Shown here: in pieces, positions 8,014 to 14,388 of the stretch
Numbering within the stretch: position 1 is the first letter of the stretch
Layout: each line of letters opens with the position of its first letter
Assembly (NCBI RefSeq): GCF_937927635.1
Contig: NZ_CALBRW010000043.1
Coordinates: 1-64,000 of the forward strand
Reading direction: 5' to 3'
Source: an uncultured Microbacterium sp.
GTDB lineage: Bacteria; Actinomycetota; Actinomycetes; Actinomycetales; Microbacteriaceae
Length of the DNA stretch: 64,000 bases
Program-made: the position numbers and the translations under genes
Notes under the pieces: generated by a model
Seen by the model: the letters and a program-made list of their open reading frames with translations, nothing else
The model's database searches: none
What the model was told of the DNA's origin: nothing

Positions 8014-8789
8014 ACGCTGCAGCGCTCGACACCCGCACGCCGGTTCTCTCGGCCACGCGGCTCGTCAAGACCTACGGACACGTCGTCGGACTCGACGGAG
8101 TCAGCCTCGACCTGTACGCCGGCGAGGTGCTCGCCATCATCGGCGACAACGGCGCCGGCAAGACCACGCTCATCAAGTGCCTCACCGGCGCGGAGATCCC
8201 CGACGGGGGCGAGCTGAAGCTCGACGGCAGGCCCGTCCACTTCCGTCGTCCGCAGGATGCCCGGGATGCCGGTATCGAGACCGTCTACCAGTCGCTCGCG
8301 GTCTCCCCCGCGCTCGACGTCGCCGCCAACATGTACCTCGGTCGCGAGATGCGTCGCCCGGGCATCCTCGGCTCGACCTTCCGGATGCTGGACACCAAGG
8401 CCATGCGCAAGAACGCCAGGGACGAGCTCACCCGGCTGGGGATCTCCACGCTGCAGGACGTGACGGTGCCGATCGAGAACCTCTCGGGCGGGCAGCGGCA
8501 GGCCGTCGCCGTGGCACGGGCAGCGGCCTTCGGATCCAAGGTGGTCGTGCTCGACGAGCCGACCGCGGCCCTGGGCGTGCGCGAGGGCAACCAGGTGCTG
8601 GAGCTGATCAAGCGGCTGCGCGATACCGGCGTCCCGGTGATCCTGATCAGCCACAACATGCCGCACGTGTTCGAGGTCGCCGACCGCATCCACATCCAGC
8701 GCCTGGGCAAGCGCGCGGGCACCATCACGCCGCAGTCGCACACCATGAGCGAGGCCGTCGCCATCATGACGGGCGCGCAGACGCTGTGA
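8010..8789 (+). CDS. Sugar ABC transporter ATP-binding protein (FrcA-like, single domain)
   Basis: A 259-residue cytoplasmic ATPase. Walker A is GDNGAGKTT, the signature is LSGGQRQ, Walker B is VVVLDEPTAAL, and the H-loop is ISHNM. It has one nucleotide-binding domain, unlike the duplicated RbsA/XylG type, which matches the single-domain FrcA class. GTG 8010 overlaps the permease stop and its 4-nt coupling fixes the start. It ends in another GTGA overlap with the next gene. Confidence 0.93.
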   Translation: MNAAALDTRTPVLSATRLVKTYGHVVGLDGVSLDLYAGEVLAIIGDNGAGKTTLIKCLTGAEIPDGGELKLDGRPVHFRRPQDARDAGIETVYQSLAVSPALDVAANMYLGREMRRPGILGSTFRMLDTKAMRKNARDELTRLGISTLQDVTVPIENLSGGQRQAVAVARAAAFGSKVVVLDEPTAALGVREGNQVLELIKRLRDTGVPVILISHNMPHVFEVADRIHIQRLGKRAGTITPQSHTMSEAVAIMTGAQTL

Positions 8790-9121
8790 ACGGCAGGCAC
8801 CTGTACGCCGAGTTCCAGGCGGTTCCCGGGGCGGGGGACGCCGTCGCGTCCCTCGTCGCCGGGTACCGGCGGGAGGTGCGGGCCGAACCGGGCAATGTGC
8901 GGTTCGACGCGCACCGGCTGCACGACGAGCAGGAGCGCTTCTTCGTCTACGAGGAGTACGCGGACGACGAGGCGTTCGCCAGCCATCTGAGCAGCGCGGC
9001 GAACGCCGCCTTCAACGCGGCGCTGAGTCCGCTGGTCGTGGGCGGCGGCTCGACACTGACCTGGCTGGACGGCATCGAGGATGCCGCGGCGAACGCCGGG
9101 TCGGCCGGATCCGCGGCATGA
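8786..9121 (+). CDS. Small antibiotic biosynthesis monooxygenase (ABM) domain protein
   Basis: A 111-residue protein with the ferredoxin-like ABM/YgiN fold: LYAEFQAVPGAGDAVASLVAGYRREVRAEPG, then the RFFVYEEYADDEAFASHL block typical of quinol monooxygenase-like proteins. It has a low-complexity Ala-rich tail. Start GTG 8786 overlaps the ATPase stop (GTGA), and its own stop overlaps the kinase start (ATGA), so it is tightly coupled within the sugar operon. Its role there is not evident; ABM proteins in sugar operons are sometimes rhamnose-mutarotase-like, but the mutarotase motifs are not clear here. Confidence 0.75.
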   Translation: MNGRHLYAEFQAVPGAGDAVASLVAGYRREVRAEPGNVRFDAHRLHDEQERFFVYEEYADDEAFASHLSSAANAAFNAALSPLVVGGGSTLTWLDGIEDAAANAGSAGSAA

Positions 9122-10047
9122 CCGCGCTCCCCGGACGAGTCCTGGTGATCGGCGAGGCCCTCATCGACGTCGTCGACCACGGCGACGGCGTGACCAGGCA
9201 CGTCGGCGGAAGCCCGCTGAACGTCGCCTTCGGCCTGGGGCGCCTCGGCACGGCGACGACGTTCGCCTCCGAGTTCGGCGACGACCCGGACGGCCTCGCG
9301 ATCCGCGATCACCTGGCCTCGGGCGGGGTCTCGGTCGTGACCGTCGGTGACGGAAGTCTGCCCACGTCGACGGCCACGGCGTGGATCGGCGCGGACGGAT
9401 CGGCCACCTACGACTTCGATCTGACCTGGAACTTCCGCACACCGCCCCAGGTCAACGGGGTCTCCGTGGTGCACGTCGGCTCCATCGGCGCCCTGCACCT
9501 GCCGGGCGGCAACCGCGTGCTGTCCTTCGTGGAGTCGCTGCCCCAGGATGTGCTGGTCGCCTTCGACCCGAACGTGCGCCCGACGCTCATGCCCTCGCGG
9601 GAGGTCGCCGTCGTCGCCGTGGAGAGGTACGCCTCCCGCGCGGCGGTCGTGAAGCTCAGCGACGAGGACGCCGACTGGTTGTACCCGGACGCGGCGGCGA
9701 GCGCGCCGCAGCGACTGCTGGATGCCGGTGCGAAGCTGGTCGCCGTCAGCCGCGGGTCCGCCGGAAGCGTGCTGCACACCGCCGATCTGCGCGTCGAGGT
9801 CCCGGTGCTGCAGGTGGACATCGTCGACACGATCGGCGCCGGGGACGCGTACATGTCCGGCCTGATCGCCGCGATCGCGGAGAAGGTCGGCATCGAGGGT
9901 GCACTCGCCGGCAGCTACTCGAACGCGCAGCTGACGGAGATCGGCCGCATGGCGGCGGTGTCCGCCGGACTCACCGTGGCGCGGGCCGGCGCGATGCCCC
10001 CGACCGCGGCAGAACTGCAGCGGGCGCTGCGCGAGCTGGAGCAATAG
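9118..10047 (+). CDS. PfkB-family carbohydrate kinase (probable fructokinase)
   Basis: A 309-residue ribokinase-fold kinase that would phosphorylate the imported sugar with ATP. It begins VLVIGEALIDVVDHGDG, has the GGSPLNVAFGLGRLG substrate motif near residue 37, FDPNVRP in mid-protein, and the C-terminal anion-hole and catalytic motif DTIGAGDAY. It is the last gene of the operon, ATGA-coupled to the ABM gene. Fructose 6-phosphate formation is the most likely reaction, given the FrcB-like binding protein, but ribose or another ketose is possible. Confidence 0.88.
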   Translation: MTALPGRVLVIGEALIDVVDHGDGVTRHVGGSPLNVAFGLGRLGTATTFASEFGDDPDGLAIRDHLASGGVSVVTVGDGSLPTSTATAWIGADGSATYDFDLTWNFRTPPQVNGVSVVHVGSIGALHLPGGNRVLSFVESLPQDVLVAFDPNVRPTLMPSREVAVVAVERYASRAAVVKLSDEDADWLYPDAAASAPQRLLDAGAKLVAVSRGSAGSVLHTADLRVEVPVLQVDIVDTIGAGDAYMSGLIAAIAEKVGIEGALAGSYSNAQLTEIGRMAAVSAGLTVARAGAMPPTAAELQRALRELEQ

Positions 10048-10078
10048 CGCCGCTCCCCCAGCATCCGCCCGAATCGGG

Positions 10079-10158
10079 CTGGATCGAAAACGCATCGGAA
10101 ACACGCTCCGCGGATGCACAAGTGATCCAGACCGCGGACTGGATCGAAAACGCATCGG
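10079..10158. repeat. 60-bp spaced direct repeat in a convergent gap (family A)
   Basis: The 20-mer CTGGATCGAAAACGCATCGG occurs at 10079-10098 and again at 10139-10158, exactly 60 bp apart. A reversed TGATCCAG lies between them. The arm resembles the hairpin arm CTGGATGGAAACGCA at 50907. The repeat occupies the gap between the convergent kinase and pheA genes and could act as a bidirectional terminator. Confidence 0.85.
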
Positions 10159-10189
10159 GGAACCACGAGCGCGGAAGTGGTGCGCGGGG

Positions 10190-11134
10190 CTACGCCTCGT
10201 CGGGCTCGCCGGCGATCAGGCCGCGCAGCCAGTCGCGGGCCTCGACGAACACATCGTCGGCGTAGCGGTCGGGGTACTGCACGATGCGGCGGTCGGCACG
10301 GGGGTACGAGCCGAGGAACACCACGCGGGGGCTGAACCGGCGGATGCCGAGCAGCGCGTCGGCCATGCGCTCGTCGTGGATGTGGCCGTCGGCATCCAGC
10401 ACGAAGCGGTACCGACCCAGCTCGTCGCCGACGGGCCGCGACTCGATCAGCGACAGGTTGATGCCGCGAGTGGAGAACTGCTCCAGAAGATCCAGCAGCC
10501 CGCCGGGTCGGTCGTCGGGCAGCTCGACGATGAGCGAGGTCTTGTCGGCGCCGGTCGGCTCGCCGGCGGCCGTCGTGCGCGAGACCAGCACGAAGCGCGT
10601 CACGGCGTTGGCGTTGTCGCCGATCTGCTCGGCCAGCACCTCGACATCCTGGTGCGCCACGATTCCGGGCGCCGCGATGGCGGCCTGGGCGGGCAGCGAC
10701 CCGTCGAGCACGCCGAGGATGGATGCCACGTTGCTGGCCGCCGGCACGTGCGCGTGCTCGGGAAGGTTCTTCCCCAGCCAGGCATGGCACTGCGCGTACG
10801 CCACCGGATGCGCAGCGACGACCTTCACGTCCTCCAGCTTGGTTCCGGGAGGCGCGACCAGCACGAAGTTCACCTTGACCAGGTACTCGCCGATGATCCG
10901 CAGGCCGGGGTTGGTGGCCAGCGCATCCTGCGTGGTGGAGACGCCGCCCTCGATGGAGTTCTCGATGGCGATCATCGCGGCATCCGACACGCCCGACAGC
11001 ACGTCGGAGAGCGCCTCGCCCACGTTGTGCACCGGCCGCCATTCGTGGCCGCGGGCCTCGGGAACCTGATCCAGTGCCGCCTCGGTGAAGGTTCCGGCGG
11101 GGCCCAGGTAGCTGTACGTGCGGCGTTCGGTCAC
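10190..11134 (-). CDS. pheA: Prephenate dehydratase
   Basis: A 314-residue enzyme converting prephenate to phenylpyruvate in phenylalanine synthesis. The N-terminal PDT domain starts YLGPAGTFTEAAL and contains IAIENSIEGGV and the catalytic TRF motif (NAVTRFVLV). The C-terminal ACT domain (SLIVELPDDRPGGLLDLLEQF, SLIESRPV) would bind phenylalanine for feedback control. The start is GTG 11134. It is a monofunctional enzyme without a chorismate mutase part, normal for actinobacteria. It is divergent from pgm across a 197-bp gap. Confidence 0.96.
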   Translation of the reverse strand: MTERRTYSYLGPAGTFTEAALDQVPEARGHEWRPVHNVGEALSDVLSGVSDAAMIAIENSIEGGVSTTQDALATNPGLRIIGEYLVKVNFVLVAPPGTKLEDVKVVAAHPVAYAQCHAWLGKNLPEHAHVPAASNVASILGVLDGSLPAQAAIAAPGIVAHQDVEVLAEQIGDNANAVTRFVLVSRTTAAGEPTGADKTSLIVELPDDRPGGLLDLLEQFSTRGINLSLIESRPVGDELGRYRFVLDADGHIHDERMADALLGIRRFSPRVVFLGSYPRADRRIVQYPDRYADDVFVEARDWLRGLIAGEPDEA

Positions 11135-11185
11135 CCGGCAAGCCTAGCCCCGGGCATCCGCCGGTTCGGCCCGGCATCCGACTGC

Positions 11186-11270
11186 GGTACGGATGTCGGC
11201 GCGATTCACGGATGTCGGCAGAAAACCGGCATCCGGTCCGACAACCGTGGTCTGAGCCGACATGTGTACC
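11186..11270. repeat. Imperfect long hairpin between pheA and pgm
   Basis: Arms GGTACGGATGTCGGC (11186-11200) and GCCGACATGTGTACC (11256-11270) pair at 13 of 15 positions. A second copy of ACGGATGTCGGC lies at 11209-11220. It lies upstream of both divergent genes, so it is unlikely to be a simple terminator. Confidence 0.6.
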
Positions 11271-11331
11271 GACAGACCCGAAGGATGACGCCGAAGATGC
11301 GCGACGGTCGCACGCGGGGCAGACTATGCAC

Positions 11332-12981
11332 ATGACGAGCCGTGCAGGCCTCCCCGCGGAGGAAAAGGATCTCATCGACGTCGACGAGCTGATCGCCGCG
11401 TACTACGACCGGCATCCGGATCCGGCGATCGCGACGCAGCGGGTGGTGTTCGGGACCAGTGGCCACCGCGGCTCCGCCCTGACCGGCAGCTTCAACGAGG
11501 ACCACATCCTCGCCACCACGCAGGCCATCGTCGACTACCGCAACGGGCAGGGCATCTCCGGTCCGCTGTTCCTGGGGCGCGACACGCATGCGCTGTCCCG
11601 TCCCGCCGAGCGCAGCGCCGTCGAGGTGCTGCTGGCCAACGGCGTGGACGTGCGCGTCGACTCCCGCAACGCCTGGGTCCCGACGCCCGCGCTCAGCCAC
11701 GCCATCCTCACCTACAACAAGGGGCGTGCGCTGGAGGACGCCGGCCGCTCCGACGGCATCGTCGTCACCCCCAGCCACAACCCGCCCCGCGACGGCGGCT
11801 TCAAGTACAACCCGCCGAACGGCGGTCCCGCCGACACGGATGCCACGGGCTGGATCGCGAAGCGCGCCAACGAGCTCATCGAGGCGAAGCTGGAGGGCGT
11901 GAAGCGCCTCAGCCCCGCCGACATCGACTGGGATGCGCTGGCCGCGAAGGGCTACGACTTCCGCGATGCGTACGTGCGCGACCTGCCCACGATCATCGAC
12001 CTGGAGGCCATCAAGAACTCCGGCGTGCGCATCGGCGCCGACCCGCTGGGCGGGGCGTCGGTGGAGTACTGGCAGCTGATCGCCGAGATGCACGGCCTGA
12101 ACCTCACCGTCGTCAACCCCGAGGTCGACCCGACCTGGCGCTTCATGACGCTGGACTGGGACGAGAAGATCCGCATGGATCCGTCCTCGCCGAACGCCAT
12201 GGCCTCGCTGGTCGCCAAGCGCGGCGACTACGACGTGCTCACGGGCAACGACGCCGACTCCGACCGGCACGGCATCGTCACCCCGGATGCCGGACTGATG
12301 AACCCCAACCACTACCTGGCTGTCGCCATCGACTACCTGTTCTCGCACCGCGAGGGTTGGCCGGCGGATGCCGCGATCGGCAAGACCCTGGTGTCGTCGA
12401 TGATCATCGACCGCGTGGCCGAGTCGCTGGGCCGCCGCCTGCTGGAGGTGCCCGTCGGATTCAAGTGGTTCGTGCCCGGCCTGCTGGACGGCTCGGTCGC
12501 GTTCGGCGGCGAGGAGTCCGCCGGCGCGTCGTTCCTGCGCAAGGACGGCTCGGTCTGGTCCACCGACAAGGACGGGATCATCCTGTGCCTGCTGGCCGCG
12601 GAGATCATCGCCGTGACCGGCAAGACCCCCTCGCAGCGGTACCGCGAGCTGGAGGCCGAGTTCGGGGCATCCGCGTACCAGCGCGTGGACGCCCCGGCCA
12701 CTCCCGAGCAGAAGGCCACACTCGGCAAGCTGTCGCCGGATGCCGTGAGCGCGACGATCCTGGCCGGCGAGGAGATCACGGGCAAGCTCTCGCACGCCCC
12801 CGGCAACGGTGCGGCCATCGGCGGGCTGAAGGTGCAGACCGAGCACGCCTGGTTCGCCGCCCGACCGTCCGGCACGGAGGACGTCTACAAGCTGTACGCC
12901 GAGAGCCTGCTCGGGCCCGAGCACCTCGCGAAGGTGCAGGAGGAGGCGCGCGCCGTCGTCAGCGCCGCGCTCGCGGCCTGA
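11332..12981 (+). CDS. pgm: Phosphoglucomutase (alpha-D-glucose phosphate-specific)
   Basis: A 549-residue enzyme interconverting glucose 1-phosphate and glucose 6-phosphate, linking galactose and glycogen metabolism to glycolysis. The four signature loops are visible: TSGHRG (42-47), the phosphoserine loop VVTPSHNPP (Ser148), the metal loop NDADSDRHG, the sugar loop FGGEESAG and the phosphate loop RPSGTEDVYKLYAES. The length equals the E. coli Pgm class (about 546). ATG 11332 or ATG 11326, two codons earlier, gives the standard length; a longer in-frame reading would add a tail made of repeat sequence and was rejected. It complements the gal genes 35 kb away. Confidence 0.96.
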   Translation: MTSRAGLPAEEKDLIDVDELIAAYYDRHPDPAIATQRVVFGTSGHRGSALTGSFNEDHILATTQAIVDYRNGQGISGPLFLGRDTHALSRPAERSAVEVLLANGVDVRVDSRNAWVPTPALSHAILTYNKGRALEDAGRSDGIVVTPSHNPPRDGGFKYNPPNGGPADTDATGWIAKRANELIEAKLEGVKRLSPADIDWDALAAKGYDFRDAYVRDLPTIIDLEAIKNSGVRIGADPLGGASVEYWQLIAEMHGLNLTVVNPEVDPTWRFMTLDWDEKIRMDPSSPNAMASLVAKRGDYDVLTGNDADSDRHGIVTPDAGLMNPNHYLAVAIDYLFSHREGWPADAAIGKTLVSSMIIDRVAESLGRRLLEVPVGFKWFVPGLLDGSVAFGGEESAGASFLRKDGSVWSTDKDGIILCLLAAEIIAVTGKTPSQRYRELEAEFGASAYQRVDAPATPEQKATLGKLSPDAVSATILAGEEITGKLSHAPGNGAAIGGLKVQTEHAWFAARPSGTEDVYKLYAESLLGPEHLAKVQEEARAVVSAALAA

Positions 12982-13008
12982 TCGCGGCATCCACAGGCGA
13001 TTCACGGG

Positions 13009-13077
13009 GCCCGTCTATCTGCGCCAAACGCACGCGACACGCCGTCCCGGCGCTGCGTTTGACGCGAATAGACGGGC
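13009..13077. terminator. Long hairpin (family B) between convergent genes
   Basis: Arms at 13009-13032 and 13054-13077 pair at 21 of 24 positions; the outer 10 bases are GCCCGTCTAT and the inner end is CAAACGCA. A short TTTA follows on the + strand. It lies between pgm and the convergent DUF4242 gene, and a second element with the same outer arm lies at 57199-57266. A bidirectional terminator or a REP-like element is likely. Confidence 0.75.
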
Positions 13078-13090
13078 TTTAGCGGACGGG

Positions 13091-13630
13091 TCAGGAGGCG
13101 GTGACGGGCAGGGCGTCCAGCGCGTGCAGGCGGCTGATCGGGGTGGTGACGACCTCGCGGGCGTGGCGCACGGCCTCCTCGCTGTCGGCGTCGTAGAAGC
13201 ACAGGCACTTCTGGGTGTCCTCGCGCACGTACGTGCGCAGGAACGCCACGTCGTCGAGCGTGTCGTACAGCGGCGTCTTGGCCTTCTTGGCCGCGAGGTA
13301 CTTCTCCATGGTGATCTCGGCGGGGATGTCCCACTCCACCAGGTACCCGGCAGTGCCGCGCGCGCGGACCTCGTCGACCGTGGCGCCGATCAGGCGCACC
13401 GGCACGATGTCGGTGACGGATGCCGCGCCCAGGGTCTGCGCGTCGAGCACGACGCCCGCGCAGTCGTCGCCCTCGAGGATCAGGTACACGCGCTCGTGCC
13501 CGGCGGGCACCTGCGCCTCGACAAGCTCTCCCCCGGTGGCGGCGAACGCGGCGGCCACGCGGTCGATCACGGCGGATGCGGCCTCGCGGGTGGGATCGGA
13601 CAGTTCGACCTCGACCAGGAACAGTGCCAT
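13091..13630 (-). CDS. DUF4242 (SCO4226-like) domain protein
   Basis: A 179-residue protein. Its C-terminal half fits the DUF4242 pattern: GYLVEWDIPAEITMEKY, FLRTYVREDTQKCLCFYDAD, EEAVRHAREV. Some family members bind nickel. The N-terminal half (FLVEVELSDPTREAASAVIDR) looks like a divergent repeat of the same ferredoxin-like fold. It is probably a cytoplasmic homomeric metal or ligand binder. Its start faces the TetR gene across an 87-bp gap containing a perfect palindrome, so it is probably a TetR target. No reaction can be assigned. Confidence 0.75.
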   Translation of the reverse strand: MALFLVEVELSDPTREAASAVIDRVAAAFAATGGELVEAQVPAGHERVYLILEGDDCAGVVLDAQTLGAASVTDIVPVRLIGATVDEVRARGTAGYLVEWDIPAEITMEKYLAAKKAKTPLYDTLDDVAFLRTYVREDTQKCLCFYDADSEEAVRHAREVVTTPISRLHALDALPVTAS

Positions 13631-13651
13631 CGGATTTCCTCTCGCTCAACG

Positions 13652-13669
13652 ACAGACAGACCTGTCTGT
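13652..13669. promoter_or_regulatory. TetR operator, copy 1
   Basis: A perfect palindrome ACAGACAG-AC-CTGTCTGT lies between the divergent DUF4242 and TetR genes. A second site with the same half-sites (ACAGACA...TGTCTG) lies at 14330-14347, upstream of the ABC operon. This supports one TetR regulating all three transcription units. Confidence 0.8.
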
Positions 13670-13717
13670 ATGCGACAGGATAGCCGACGCCGGACCGGGC
13701 ATCCGTAACATGGAGTC

Positions 13718-14272
13718 ATGCCCACGCTCACGCCCGCCGCCGACAGGCTGCTGCAGACCGCCAGCCGCCTGTTCTGCCAGGAGGGCATCCGGCCGGTGGG
13801 CATCGACCGGATCATCGCCGAGGCCGACGTCGCCAAGGCGACCCTGTACCAGGCGTTCGGCTCGAAGGAGTCGCTGGTGGTCGCTCATCTGGAGCGGACG
13901 GATGCCGGCGACCGGCAGGCCTATCGCGCGGCGATCAGCGGCATGCCGACTGGCCCGGAGCGCGTGCTGGCCTCGTTCGAGCTGGCCGCCAGGCGCAACG
14001 CATCAGACGGGTACACCGGATGCGTGTTCCTGAACGCGCTCGTCGAGTTCCCCGACCCCGCCGAGCCCATCGCCCGCGCCGTGCGCGAGCACCGCGCCTG
14101 GGTGCGCACGCAGTGGCTGGACGCACTGTCGGGCATCGCGGATGCCGAGCGCATCGCCTCCGAGGCGCAACTGGCCTACGACGGCGGGCTGCTGGGCGCG
14201 AAGGTCGCGCATGACGTGGCCCCGATCCACCTGGCGGCCGACATGGTCCGCGCCCGCATCGCGGCCGCCTGA
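13718..14272 (+). CDS. TetR/AcrR family transcriptional regulator
   Basis: A 184-residue repressor. The N-terminal TetR helix-turn-helix reads ADRLLQTASRLFCQEGIRPV, then DRIIAEADVAKATLYQAFGSKESLV, the classic TetR_N signature. The C-terminal ligand domain contains GYTGCVFLNALVEF, close to the TetR_C_33/YxaF-like group. The start ATG is 49 nt after the palindrome. It sits between DUF4242 and the ABC operon, each with a copy of the same operator. The ligand is unknown. Confidence 0.92.
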   Translation: MPTLTPAADRLLQTASRLFCQEGIRPVGIDRIIAEADVAKATLYQAFGSKESLVVAHLERTDAGDRQAYRAAISGMPTGPERVLASFELAARRNASDGYTGCVFLNALVEFPDPAEPIARAVREHRAWVRTQWLDALSGIADAERIASEAQLAYDGGLLGAKVAHDVAPIHLAADMVRARIAAA

Positions 14273-14329
14273 CCCGCACGCACCGGACCGCGTGCCGGCG
14301 CCGTGCGTGAAATGTGTCGACACACACCT

Positions 14330-14347
14330 ACAGACAAGTCTGTCTGC
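14330..14347. promoter_or_regulatory. TetR operator, copy 2 (upstream of the ABC operon)
   Basis: ACAGACA-AGTC-TGTCTGC matches operator copy 1 at 14 of 18 positions, including both half-sites. It lies 41 nt upstream of ATG 14389. Its presence argues that translation starts at 14389 rather than at an in-frame upstream codon. Confidence 0.75.
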
Positions 14348-14388
14348 TTGTTACGCTCGCCCCACATCCCCCGGCGTCTGGAGCACGC

